A stretch of DNA of 64,000 nt from Boswellia sacra (GCA_013180625.2 SNVD02015884.1:930001-994000), one strand, 5' to 3'; shown: positions 24,550-36,896, counted from the stretch's first letter. Notes: generated from the sequence alone by a model not told the origin. Numbers and translations: made by a program.

Positions 24550-27500
24550 ATAGAATACAAAATCAATCTAACAAATTAATGCACATTAGAGATTCAATTA
24601 TTTGGATGGGCAAACTCTATATATATTTTCTTGGTGTCTTTTTTTTCATTTACCTGGTAATTGACTAATAATGTTTATGTTTCCTTTACTTGATAGCCTT
24701 GAATGGGGAAAATAACCACTAAGAACCATGAGAAAGGAGAAAAAAATTTAAAAAGGGGAGAAAAATCCAATAGAAATATAGGAAAAGAGAGGGAAGAAAA
24801 TAGATAGAAAGATAGGGAGAAAACGATTAATAGATGGATAAAGTAAGGGGTGAAGTATTAGAAGAACAAAAACTTTTGAAATAATTGAAAGGGGAGGAAA
24901 GAATTGAAGGGGGAGGAAGATAGGATATGCCAGTTTTTATTAATTTTTGATCAATGCCTAGTGCAGAAGAACACAATATTAATCAAATGTGCTATTTATA
25001 TTGGCCAAAAACCTAATAAAAATAGGATAACGATTTTAACTAAAAACAAATGTTATTTACTTCAATTCTAAACTAATTGAAAATCTAATGAAATTAGAAA
25101 ATCAATCCCAATTTTAAATTTTAATAGAAATCATAATCTCTAAAAATCTCTTAAATATCGTTACTCATTGTACATCATTTTTTTTCTCTCTACTCATTCA
25201 AATTTAATGCATCCACAATTTTTTCTAATTTATAAAGTTTAAATATTGGTAAATAGGGATTCATATTTAAGTTGTACACATAGATGAAGAAAGTTTATTA
25301 TAATAGCTTCTATTAGAAAATGGGACAAATAAATGATAGCCAGAGGAGAGATAACATACTATTTACTGATAATTAACAAATAATAAGAATAGTAAAATAA
25401 ATTAATAAAAAAAACTGACTTAGTTACCTCGTACCACATAGCACTGGAGTATGGTAGATGCCGGCAGCCGTAAACAAAATGAACCCCACACATCTTAATC
25501 TTGAAATCATTAACATCGAAGCTGATATACAAAGAAGTATTATTCTTTTCTGGATACTCCTCGTTATCTTTTGAGCCACCAATATCCTTCTCTGGTATAT
25601 GAGCGAAGTCCATGTACACATAACTTGAGCTATCATGATAGGCCTTCTTAGGCCTACGAGGATACAACGTACAAGACATGGTGCATATATCAACTTCAGT
25701 CTTGTTAACTCTGACTGTGATACGAGTAGGCCAAAATGGACCAGTAACTTTGCCATTTCCAACTTCCACAACAACGCACATATTAAAACCAAGAATGGTT
25801 TCACTAGTCAAATGTTGTTCAATATTCTGACGCAAGTGAGATCCCTCATCCTTAAAGTCAAACCACTTTGGAATTTCATTTCCACGGTAACAAACATTCT
25901 TAAAAATTTTTTGACCAAATTCCTACATCAATAGATATCATCCGTCACTAGTAACATGATTTTAATATTAGATATATTAAAAAAATAAATAAAATAAAAG
26001 AATTAAGTCATATAAAAGGAAAGAGGGGTGGAAGAGATACCTTGTGAAGACTTTTTGATAAATTGATGTTGAAACAGTTGTCAAGATTTATTATTTGTGG
26101 CCTCAATAGAGGCAATTCTTGCAATGATAACTCTGCATCTAATATTGTTTCCAATGATGAGCAATCACGTGCGTTCACCTCTATGCCTCTTGGAAGTAGT
26201 GGCAAAGAAATAAGCCTCTCACAATAGCTTATGTCCAAATATTTCAGATATTTACACTCACAAATACTGCCTGAAAGACTCTCAAGCCTCAAACAAGACG
26301 AAAGTTCCAATCTAACTAGTCTTGATTGATCTTCTATGAGGGGTGATTGTATTATTGCAGTTCCACTTAAATTTAACTTTTCCACTTTATATGATATACT
26401 TGGAGCCACCTTGAGCTTTAAACAATCACTGAGATCAATAGATTTTGATGGAATGTTGTGTGGAAGAATCTCAAGGCTTCGGCAATTACGTAAATTCAAC
26501 TCCTCAAGATATATCGCTTTGGACAAATCTGGAACCTCTTCTAGGTATAAAGACCGAGAAAGATCAATATGTCTCAGATGTACAAGATCCTAAGAAAAAG
26601 AAAACAAACAACCAACTCAAATGAACATCTCTAAAATTCATAATTTGTAACATAAAGATAGTCATATAAATATCAAATATATATTTACCCGGACACCATT
26701 CCAAAGTAGTTCAACATTGCTGCAGGGCATATGAAGCCAAACAAGATTCTCCGCTTGAAAATTAAATGGCAATGACTCAAATGGGTAGTATTTCCAACTA
26801 AAGACCTCAGCGGAAAAAGATTCAAGTTCTTTAAAACCATGCAACTTCGTTTGACAGTTTGGCCCGACATAACCATATTCCATGCCATAAACTATGAAGA
26901 ACCTTAGCTTATGCATTTTCGAAAAACAACAAGGATCTAAATCTATATCGTTTATTTTAGATTCATCCAAACATATGCCTTGTATTTCTTCTCCCCCCTA
27001 CAATTAACAAAAGATAATAAGTTTGCATCAAACAATTAAAAGCTTAAATTAATAAAGTTTAAAATTAAAATACTCCAAAAAAGATGTTTAGTTATTTATA
27101 TATTTTTCTTGAAATCCTATTTCTTTTCATAATATTTAAATATAAGACACCTAGCAGATCTACATAACCTTTCTTTTCTCCTAAGCTGATACACAATCCC
27201 ATTTTAACAATATCCTATAACGTGCAACATTTGATTAACGAGTTGTGCAGGGTCCATCAAATTTTTAGCCTATTAGGTCAAATTCATTGACTAATGACTA
27301 TGGCTTTCCAAAATTATATCAAGTAAAATTTTAATTAACATATTGCTAGTTAAAAACTAATTTGAATATATACAATTCAATACTCTAAATAAGAATATCA
27401 AGACAACAAAAATAAATAAATACTAAAAATTTAAATAAGTAACAATCGACAATTGATAAGCTAATTGGAACAATTGACAATTTATTTACCCTCATCGAAT

Positions 27501-27919
27501 TTAGAAAATTCTGTAAATTTCCCTCAAGCTTGAATTTAACACAACAAACCCCTTTAATATTTTTTGAATAATAATTTAAATTTCCAATCCTTAATGAGCC
27601 ACAATCCTTGATATGTTTTCACTTGTCAACTAATATCATAATATATTTTTAATTTGCAAATGTCCCATGTTGATTATACTTAGAGCTATCACTGTGTTGA
27701 ACATTTAAATTACAATAACCTAACCCTCTAACTCTTTATAAAATATATCCAAATACTTATAATTCAAAAATATTTTCCAAAGAATAAACTATATATCAAT
27801 TATTAATGTAAAATATTTTACCTATATTAATTAAACACTATAAATAAATTTGAACTAGTTTGACTATTTTATGTACTTTTTGAAATGCATAATTATTTTT
27901 CTTTTGTACTCTTAAGTAT

Positions 27920-28075
27920 CCAATTTTTCAATATAAGAAAAATATATGTCTCAATTACTATGGAGAACAATTGATTACACATCTTCCAAAAAGCAAGAGA
28001 TCTAAGTTCATGTCATTTGTTTTAGATATATCGAAACATATCCTTTGTATTTCTTTTTTCCCCTAAAATAAACAA
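27920..28075 (-). pseudogene. Remnant of an LRR-start exon inside the large intron of TNL A
   Basis: The minus strand after TTTTAGGGG can be read as KEIQR-CLDISKTNDMKLD with frameshifts. This matches the start of real exon 3 (GEEIQGICLDESKINDIDLD). It lies about 1.08 kb upstream of that exon on the minus strand, and the flanking intron is similar too. It is a duplicated, decayed exon. Confidence 0.7.
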
Positions 28076-29084
28076 AAGACATTAAGTTAGCAGCAAACAT
28101 TTAAAAGCTTAAATTAACTATTAATAGAAAATACTCTCTGAGATGTTTATTTATTTTTATTATCGGTTAAACCAAATTTCTTTTTATAATATTTAAATAC
28201 AAGACATGTCTCAAATCTTCATAACCCAATATTTTAATGATATTCTCTTAAGCTAATGCATAATCCCATTTGGTAAAAATATTCTATAACATAACATTTT
28301 ACTAACTACTGATCTAATTTAGAATTCATGGATTAAAAATTAAAGCCTATTAGGTGAATTCATTGATTAGGGCTTTTTAAAATTAAAAAAAAAATCAATT
28401 AAATTTTTTGTTCAAAAATTTCTAATGAATATATTATTATTTAAAGCTAATTTAAATAAATTACAATTGAATACATTAAATAAGAACATCGAGACAACAA
28501 AACTAAATGAATACTACAAATTCAAATATGTAATAATCGACAATTGAAAACAACAAAATACTTAAGTAATAATAGAAATTGAAAATTAAAGATAAGTATA
28601 TAAAAATAGAACCTAATATTTAATATATAGGTCTAGCTGTTGCAATTTAATTCTTTTACTAAATATTTAAACTTCTTTTTGACCATCTTTCCATTGCTAC
28701 CAATAGTTGTGAAAGAGAACTTAAGTGTGATTATTTTAATCTTAACAACTTTACAACTACTAGACAGTGGATGATTATAAAGAAGTGTTAATTTTTAAGT
28801 TAAAAAGAAAAAAAAACTTATAATAGCCTAACCTATATTATATATTTCGTTTTGTCTGGATCTTCAAGATAACACTATTATTTCTAATACAATCTAAACT
28901 ATGATATTGAGATAATAAATGGAATGAAAAAAAATTAATTGAAGAAAAAGAAACAGTTGTTCAAAAGAAAATATATAAATATAGAAGTTTAACTTTAAAA
29001 AGATAGAGAATCCTAGCCCTATAGCTGCTCGTTCTAGCTTGATCTAATATATATGAAATTTAAAATGGATACTTAATGTTTTTG

Positions 29085-29290
29085 TCTCTTACCATGTTTT
29101 TTTCTCAAGACATTGCAAATATCCTCATGAAGTCACAATTGACTGTATTTTCCTAGATCATTAGATTCATTTTGAACAATTTCTCTACCAATTTCTTGCA
29201 ACAAATCATGTAGGATTGTTATAGTGTTGTCAAACATGCATTGATATAACCTTTTATTTATTAATTTCTTTCTAATGTCAATCATTAAGT
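29085..29290 (-). pseudogene. Remnant of the 3' end of an NBS exon inside the large intron of TNL A
   Basis: The minus strand translates to ILHDLLQEIGREIVQNES and then HEDICNVLRKK before a GT donor-like site, matching the end of the NBS exon (MHDLLEDMGKEIVRQES). It has an in-frame stop. Following intron sequence is also similar to that after 30165, so a block covering exon 2 end plus intron was duplicated. Confidence 0.75.
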
Positions 29291-30164
29291 AATAATCAAG
29301 CTTGTTTTATTCATAAACCCTAGTTTATTTAACTTCTGTAATTGCAAATGTAAAAAATCCAAAGCCCAAAAGCCTAGATATAGAACCAAAAGTAAAAAGG
29401 CCCTCAATAAAGACCCAAAAGCCCACAAAGCGTACGACCCATATGAGAACCTAGTTCATCATGCTCTAAAGAGTCCCACAAAGGCTAAGTCAGCATAACT
29501 TTACACAAATAATGTCTCTAATGCCACCTGGAAGCTAAAAGAGAGATGCACTATCTCCATGATCTCCCTGAATCAATAGGGAACCAAATCGTTCAGAGGA
29601 AGTTGAAGGCAAGTCATTCAACTTAGCTACAATTAATCCAATTTGTGCTCATAAAGACGTCAAACACAGCTAGCTTAGACATTAGCGTGGCACCAACAAT
29701 CTTGCCAGCACACCTACCGGTAGAATATATGTGTAATAATTGACAATCCAAAACAAAGAAAAAGTAGAAATAATAATAACTGAAAATTAAGCATAAATAT
29801 GTCAAAATAGGAAAAGACTTTACAACCCATTTGATTGCAATGAATGATTGGCAATAAAAGAGTGTTAAACTTTTAAGTAAAAATAAATAAATAAATAGAG
29901 TTACAAAAATCTAACATATAATATATAATTTTTTTGTTACACTAATACTTTATCTAGATCTTCAAGATAAAACTATTTCGTAAAATAGAATCTTAATTAT
30001 GATATCGAGATAATGGATAGAATGAAAAATTTAATTAAAGAAAAAGAAACAATTATTGAATATAAAATGCGATTTCCATAATTGCTTATCCCATAATACC
30101 CCTTCTAGCTAGATCTCATGTATATGAAATATAATATGATAACTTAATGTATTTTGTTCCTTAC
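29290..30164. other. Intron filler, partly GC-richer insert of unknown origin
   Basis: About 29330-29740 is less AT-rich than the rest of the intron (it includes AAAGCCCAAAAGCC and GCCACCTGGAAGC). It is shared with copy B at about 42480-42930. It looks like old inserted DNA present before the A/B split. No open frame or clear ends identified. Confidence 0.4.
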
Positions 30165-32129
30165 CTTGTTTTTGCTCAATACATTATAGATATCCTTGTG
30201 ATGCCATAACCTACTACGTCTTTAGGGATCATCAGATTCTTGTCGAACAATTTCTTTACCCATATCTTCTAGCAAATCATGCATTGTTATGATATATGGT
30301 TCATCACAATCACTCTTTATGATACCGTACACTAATGATGACGTTTCTGATTTAGTTATGAGACACTTATCAATGAGACAACTTAATCTAATTTGTGATG
30401 AGTAACCACAAGCACTCAAGATGTTTTTTACATGATCAAACCCCCACTCTTTAAAGAAACATGCAATATCTAAAAAGATATTTTTTTCTTCTTCATTTAA
30501 TCCATCATAACTAATTTTTAACACTTTTTGGATATCCTCATGAGGAGATTTTTCTAATTTTTCGATTGCACTTTCCCAATCTTCCTTTGTTCTATTACAT
30601 AAAAAACGACCTAAAACTTTAAGAGCCAGTGGAACTCCTTTAGCATATGTAAAAACTACATTTGATAGCTCCACATAATCTGCAGGTGGACATATTCGTC
30701 CAAAGGCATTCTTACAAAAAAGTTGAAGAGCATCTTCAAGATATAGTCCCTCAACCTTGTATATATTAGAGTCATCCACTCTACAATTTTTGAGCACATG
30801 TTTGTCTGTTGTTATGATGATTTGACTTCCTGAATCCAAAAGATCAAAACCTCCTATCAACTTTTTTATTTGTTCAGGATCGGTTACATCATCAAAAATT
30901 ATGAGAAGCTTCTTGCCACCAAGCATTTCTACGAGGAAATTTTTATCCCCTAATATTTTATAAAGAAGTTTCTCTTGCAAGTGAACTAGTCCAGGGCTTT
31001 TCTCCCATTCTTCTCTAACATTTGCAGCAAAATAAGAACCTTCAAATTCCCAAAAAATTTTGTTGAACACGGCACGTGCAATAGTTGTCTTTCCGATAAC
31101 CCCTATGCCCCAAATTCCTATAATATGCAGCCCCTTTGACCCAATTTGCAATAAAGATTTAACTTTTTCTACGTTAAATTGTCCTCCAACCATGTCCCCT
31201 TGATAAACTGGAGACAAATTGCTTAGTTTCTTCGAAATGTCATCCACAATAATGTCTATAAATTCATTCTCAGGCCTAAAAAGTAGAAAAAAGACAAACA
31301 GACATTTGTTAGCATAAACAAGACTTACTAAAAGGGGTTGTTTACACCCAAATTTATACTCGAACAGATTATCTTGTTTTTAATAAAATTTATTTTTTCA
31401 TGCGGCAATTATTAATTTGGTCAATAATGTTAATTAATGAAAAGACCTTGCTGTATCCGAGAAAAGATTAATGAAAAGATCGATCTTGTTGAATAAGTAT
31501 TATTTATCTATTAGCAATATTCTTATATATAGATTCTTATTGCAATAACTAAAAGAAATAATTACCTGTAATTTATTAATCTTGCAGAGAGCAAAGCTTC
31601 ATGAGAGCGTTGAAAATTCTACAAGAATTATTAAAACTTACTTGTTGTCATTTATGTGGCGTCCAGATAAATTAGCTGCTTCCTCCAAAGAAGCCTTCCA
31701 GCTCTGCAACTAATCTGATCTCTCTTTCAAACGTTCTTGAAGCTTTGCAAAAGCATCGCCGAACTTGCCCTTCTGATGCCTTACATCTGATGGATCTACT
31801 CGATAGAAAACCAGTATTACAATCTGTCCGTTTACTTCCTTGCAATAAAGGATCTGTTCAAGTTCTTGGAGGCACCATCCGGAGGCTGCATAATTTTTTG
31901 AGAAAATGACAACCGATATCTTTGACGCTTTAATTGCATTCAAAAGAGAGGGTCAAATTTCATCTCCTCTGCAGAGTTTGTCATCAATGAAAGTATTAAT
32001 ATTTTTCCGACGCAGTGCTCCAAAGACGTGACTGGTAAAAGTGTTGCGGGTGTCTTCGCCTCTGAACCTAAGGAAAACATCATGCTTCATGACTTGAGTG
32101 GCGGGAGGAGAAGAAGAAGAAGAAGCCAT

Positions 32130-33403
32130 AAACGTTCACTGATGAGAAATCACTTTTCACATCCGAAAAGTTTGATCCACAAAACAGAACCAACAGTAGT
32201 AAAAGTTAGTGAACAAAATATGCAAGAAATTTCACAAAACTGATCTCCATTAGAAAAAGAAATAAAAAGGAGAGGAAACATGAATAATCAATTAATTAGC
32301 TAACAAAAAATTCACCCCACGGCTGAGAGCTGCAGCACTGATGCTGATTTTAAGAAACTAAAGATCGATGCCGATTTTGAGAGACTCTGATCAATAGAGA
32401 CACCGAAGCAGCAGTATCCAAACTCTTGTTCACTTATTTTCCCAAGTGAAGTCAAGTCAACCAACCAACTCTGTTGATATGAATAATCAACCTGGAATTA
32501 ATATAAACATGAACCTATCATCAGCCAACCATGGACATGTATTGCATAAACTATATTACTATTGTTAGATATAATTGCAAATGAAATGATGATATCCGAT
32601 CAATATCAGCCTCTGTACTTTGCTATTTCCTCTGAATATTCAATGAAATTTCACTAACTTTTACTTACTTTTACAACTCACCCTCTGCAATAAGTTTTCT
32701 CAGTCAAGGAAATTTCTCTGCAATATTCTGAGTTTGAGCTTTGCTATGTCTCTCTCTCTCTCTGTCTTTGTCTTTTTTTTGACTTGACGTTTTAATTGTA
32801 TCCGAATGAACGCGTGATGTGAACAGTAAATAGTATTACTTTTGTGGATATTCTTTCACCCCTATTTTCTCCAAATTTCTCTCTGTATTTGATGGTATTT
32901 TTTGGAAAATTCGTGTGCGGTTGTAAGTTGTATCGCAGTAGAAAGATGAGTTTTAACTTTAAACTAACAGGACCATGTGAAAATGTCTCGTTAGCATTTC
33001 ACTCTCTCCAATAATTTATGTGCGTTACAGCTAGCATGCATTTCCTGAAAGACTAACGCCACCCAATTAGATAGTAACAAACGACAGCACGAGCAAACTT
33101 TATGATCTCTCCAACAGAGGATTATGATAAGTTGCAAAGAAATTTCAAAGAATGATCAGTTAATCACCAAACACTTATTTTTTTTTAGGCTACACTTGTG
33201 ATGTCACATATGTCAAAATTGGTCAGTTGATTTCTAAAAAATTTAACCCATTAATTTCCTAGAAGATTCATACCTGCTTCGGAGAAAGAAGGTGAGCACC
33301 ATTGTTGAATTAATTAAACATACAACAAAAGAGTATGTCTCTCGCTTTATTTATGGCTATTCTTCAAAACCAAAAATGCCCCTCTTTTTTCAAAGCATTT
33401 ACT
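32130..33403. other. 5' flank of TNL A
   Basis: Upstream region of copy A, with CT-rich patches (for example 32749-32765) suited to a plant 5' leader. It is repeated upstream of copy B from about 46166. No separate gene seen. Confidence 0.5.
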
Positions 33404-33737
33404 ACAATATGAATATGAACTAATCATCGACCAACTATGGAAACGTATTACACAGACTAAGATTATTATAGTTGGGTCGGTTTTGAGTTTGTTTAATTGC
33501 AAATGATGATATCGGATCACTACATATCAGTCTTTATAACTTACATTTAAAGATTGACATTTCTTAAAAAACAATATGAATATGAACTAATCATCGACCA
33601 ACTATGGAAATGTATTACACAGACTAAGATTATTATAGTTGGGTCGCTTTTGAGTTTGTTTAATTGCAAATGATGATATCGGATCACTACATATCAGTCT
33701 TTGTAACTTACATTTAAAGATTGACATTTCTTAAAAA
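33404..33737. repeat. 167-bp tandem duplication upstream of TNL A
   Basis: Two almost identical 167-bp copies (33404-33570 and 33571-33737), each containing AACTAATCATCGACC, GATGATATCGGATCACTA and AAAGATTGACATTTCTTAAA. Copy B has only one such unit (about 47275-47450), so this duplication is recent and private to A. Confidence 0.9.
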
Positions 33738-34212
33738 ATGAAACTTTTAGAACAAAGTAAATGATTAATTAAAGAGAGCCTGATTAGATATGGATTCTTG
33801 ATACATACGACACTTAAAACCCTTCGTAAAGCATTTTCTTAAATTTTGTTCTTATAAGTAAACTACAAAAATACTTTTTTAATTAATATTTGTTGAAATG
33901 AAATGGAGGTTTTCGAATTTATATTTGTCAACTTTATCACTTTTTTAAGAAGATTAAACTAATAGGTGCAGACTAAACAGTAATTTTTTAATACTTTACT
34001 ATGCAAATTATAAGTAAAGTATACCAACTCTTTTGATATGTTTATTAGTGATTTGCTTTTTGGCGAATATTCCTTTAAATGAAGAAAGTGAGAGTTGAGG
34101 AAAAAGAAAAATTTTTAATTGACATTTCGAACTTAAAAATATGGTGTCCCTAATGCACGTAAAACCACAAAGATGTATGTGAATGCGTACATTCCTGTAG
34201 AATTTGTAATGA

Positions 34213-34601
34213 TGTACATATTTTAAAAAGGAAATATAAAAAAAATTTATTAAAAATTTTACGGGAATGTGTGTATTCACACATCCACGATCGGACGTGT
34301 GTCCTTAAACCAAGAAAAAATATAAGCACTGTGTGTTGGAGACGGAGAAAAAGTTTTGAGCTTAAAAAAATATGAGCACTATCAATTAATAGTCAATTAT
34401 TAATTAATTAATTATTAATTAATAGAGGTTTCAGCCTGACAACAGCTGATGGTGATGACCACCCAGATCAGGCACTTGGCTGAGGACAAACTAGAGATCG
34501 ACGCCGGTTTTGAGAGACTCTTCAGTTCAGTAGACGCAGAGCACTAGACCAAATAAACTCTTATTCACAAACATTTAAAAAGTCAGAAAATCTTGGTCTT
34601 T
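34213..34601. other. Degenerate second copy of the TNL 5' flank
   Basis: About 34460-34600 (GATCGACGCCGGTTTTGAGA and CAAATAAACTCTTATTCACA) resembles 32360-32440, the region just upstream of the TIR exon. An A/T-rich repeat based on TTAATTAATTA sits at about 34383-34425. It is the edge of another worn TNL unit whose coding part is gone. Confidence 0.5.
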
Positions 34602-35417
34602 GGTATGTTTGGTATGCGATATTGTATAATATTGTATAATATTATATTACATAATATTGTATTATATAGTACTAAAAATAATATTATATTAAAATTATAT
34701 AATGTTTGGTATATTCATGTATTGTATTAATTTGTACAAAAAAATAATTTTTTTAAAAAAGATATACAAAGTATAAATATATTTTTAGTTTATTTATAAA
34801 ATTAGTTATTTAGTAATTTATCTAATAATTGCTAATTATTAAAAAAATTACTTGGGGTCCAATGCCCTCGTTGGAATAATATATTTTTTTAGTTTTTTTA
34901 TAAAATTAGTTATTTAATAATTTATCGAATAATTGTTAATTATTGAAAAAATTAATTGGGGTCTAATGCCTCTGTTGGACCTATTAGAGAATTCGAGTTT
35001 ATAGTGGTATACTAAATGCCAATTGGTCTAACAGGGGCAGTGGACCTCTAATATCACTTAATGAGGGCGATGACTCTCTTCATCCCTTCTTTATTTTTAG
35101 AAAATAAATTTTAAATAAATTTGATTTTATAATTTATCTATCAAATACATTTTTATTTACTTTTAAAATTTTAAAAATTAAAAAGTATTGTTGGATATAT
35201 ACAATTTTATAAGGATAATTTTGATATTTTCTATTTGTGCTATACTATATAATGCTAATGTCATGGATTAACTCTACATAATTTAATACAATATTAATGT
35301 ATTTAAAAATTATACTTTGTATTAATTAATACTATACCAATTTAACACCAATCACATATATTATACTATTTAATATAATATAATAAAATAATACTAGTGT
35401 CGGGCACGAAACGTACC
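34602..35417. mobile_element. Non-autonomous DNA transposon or long MITE, about 0.8 kb
   Basis: The left end GGTATGTTTGGTATGCGATA pairs with the reverse-complemented right end GGTACGTTTCGTGCCCGACA. The paralogous site near 49780 runs straight across without this DNA, which supports insertion. The interior is A/T-rich and has a 104-bp direct repeat (starting near 34783 and 34887, containing ATTAGTTATTTA). No transposase frame. The ends resemble the GG..TGTTTGG type seen in PIF/Harbinger elements, but the target duplication is not clear. Confidence 0.62.
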
Positions 35418-35427
35418 CCTAATGCCT

Positions 35428-35801
35428 CGTTAGCTCGTCAGTCAGTCAACTTTACCGTGAGGACCCGAAAAGGCACGTGGTTCTTTCCTGGAAGTTTCCT
35501 TGCTGTTTCGGGGAAAGAAAATAAACATGGATCCCTGTCTATTCATCCTAAAAAATGCCGCTTGTTAAACGTGGCTCAAATAGTGAAAGCGTGATGGCGA
35601 AATAGTCAAAAATAAGTGGGAACCGAAAGTTCATTGTCTTCGCTCACCTTTGTCAAAATCATCAAGCAATTTGGACGCTCCATACTCAAAAGAAATAATC
35701 CTTATCGAAAGATTTTTTGGGCTTGCCATGCATCCCTCAAGTATAAACAAGGGTGCATTCCAATGCTTCAAACCATCCCAAACCGATTCCTCTCTAGATA
35801 G
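35428..35801 (+). pseudogene. Broken relative of the open frame at 49766-50150
   Basis: Reads ASLARQSVNFTVRTRKG then FFPGSFLAV, then loses frame. A second part, TFVKIIKQFGRSILK followed by RKIFW, runs to a TAG. The open frame at 49766-50150 has ARESVNFTKRNRKGKG, FFPGSFVAV, VKIIKQLGRFILQ and RKIFW in one frame. The family is not recognised. Confidence 0.4.
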
Positions 35802-36691
35802 TTTGTTTAGTTAAAGACTGAATTATTTCTTTTTAAAAAACAAAATAAGGGATTTAAAAGAGTACAGATGTTGTAATCCTAATATACACAATGTAATTAC
35901 ATGCTCAGAGGCGCTTTTGATACATTAACCATTACTCTGCTCACAAAATCTAAAAGAGAAAAATAAGAACGTAATTTTCTTCAATTTTGTTAGCTACTTT
36001 TCTCAAATCTCTATATTGACCGTAATTAAAATTATCCTAAATTCCACAGGCTTGATGATCAAATATAAACCCAAACCCAAACTAGCCTGCATCCATCAAG
36101 TCTTTCTACTTCTGAAAGACATTAAGGGCTCCACAGCCACAAACTATTCCCCACTGCAATAGTAAATATATTAAAGCTGCAAAAATCTATGTGAGATTAA
36201 AACCAAAATTTGCCAAACATGAACGCTTACTTCCTGTATACATTCACTTTGAAGCAGCCAATTATGGCCACATGGAAGTTTGTGGTTCAACATTTACTTC
36301 CAGTAACTAGACCAAAGGACTCAAATGAGTATCCAAGTAACCGCTTTGCTTGTAGAAATAGACAAACGATTTTGCTGGCTAAACATCTAATGCGATTGAT
36401 TTAATCTCTACAGCTTAAGTATCTCTACAGTTAATTAACTTAATAATTGAATTGGCCCAAAAATCTGACGCACGTCATTACCAATTTCATTACTTTTTTG
36501 ACCCTACAAAGGGTTTAAAAAAAAAAACAAAACAAAAAAACAAAAAGATCTTTTATAACACGCTCGATGGATGAATAGATAAACTTATATGAATAGATAA
36601 ACTTATATTGTTGAATGGATGAAAGGTTTTTATACGTGAAAGAATTGAGAAAGTGAAAAGATAATGTAATACTTGAAATTAATTAAGTTTT
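35802..36691. other. Intergenic between repeats
   Basis: No gene seen. About 35920-36300 is similar in patches to 53930-54180 and 55270-55400 (shared pieces include ATTACTCTGCTCACAAA-type and AATTATGGCCACAT), so it belongs to the degenerate repeat background of the cluster. Confidence 0.5.
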
Positions 36692-36800
36692 TTAAGAAAA
36701 TGATGTAAAAGTTACTATATAAAGTAAGGCGATCAAGATTAATTTTTCCAATTTCAGGAGTCCAAGCCCCCCCGGCTCCCTATGTAAGTCCGCCATTTCC

Positions 36801-36896
36801 TGCAACTCCTCATCATGAGATTCCTCTTCCTCCTGTAACTCCGCATCATGAAATTCCTCGTCCTCCTGTAACTCCTCATCAGATTCCTCATCCTCC
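36801..36896 (-). repeat. In-frame 33/33/30-bp minisatellite in TNL B tail exon
   Basis: Three consecutive units on the plus strand begin TGCAACTCCTCATCATGAGA, TGTAACTCCGCATCATGAAA and TGTAACTCCTCATCAGATTC, each ending in TCCTCC. They encode an 11-residue acidic unit of the type EEESHDEELQ. Copies A and C have fewer units. Confidence 0.85.

Larger units (their letters stand above)
19079..26041. repeat. Segmental duplication, left copy (cyclophilin plus 3' end of TNL A)
   Basis: From about 19079 (ACAAGGCAAGACCAAAC) the sequence can be followed, in the same order and orientation, in 57351-64000. Shared landmarks are cyclophilin exons 1 to 6, the intergenic region, and TNL exons 6 and 5. Differences include indels of a few hundred bases; for example about 250 bp of intron near 20042-20285 is missing in the right copy, and the MITE at 60585-60787 is missing here. 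The right edge continues beyond the window in the other copy, so the full size is unknown. Confidence 0.88.
23526..32129 (-). pseudogene. TNL disease-resistance gene, copy A: full exon set, three premature stops
   Basis: TIR-NBS-LRR intracellular immune receptor. Exons on the minus strand: TIR 32129-31642; NBS 31275-30165; LRR 26997-26689 and 26589-26041; C-terminal post-LRR (C-JID-like) 25922-25428; tail 23837-23526. All junctions have GT..AG and consistent phase. TIR shows DVFLRFRGEDTRNTF; NBS shows GIWGIG-IGKTT (P-loop), KKLLIIFDDV (kinase-2), GVPLALKVLG (GLPL) and MHDLL (MHD-like). Breaks: TGA at 31953-31955 (codon 59, normally Ser in DEISPSLL), TAG at 31710-31712 (codon 140), TAA at 30222-30224 (codon 514, where copy B has CAA). 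The second P-loop glycine is Val, and the kinase-3 Arg codon is deleted (ITTDKHVL against ITTRDKHVL in B). A full protein cannot be made, but exons 3 to 6 are intact. The tail exon is acidic, then has the basic RKRRKKEK and GRKRK motifs. Confidence 0.88.
23850..34212. repeat. TNL repeat unit A
   Basis: This stretch aligns from end to end with 37085-47930 in direct orientation, about 13.2 kb apart. The homology includes introns, the exon remnants in the large intron, and the 5' flank up to the segment reading ATTCCTGTAGAATTTGTAAT. Main differences: the 167-bp tandem duplication here, the TIR deletion and the Harbinger-type insertion in unit B. Confidence 0.88.
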
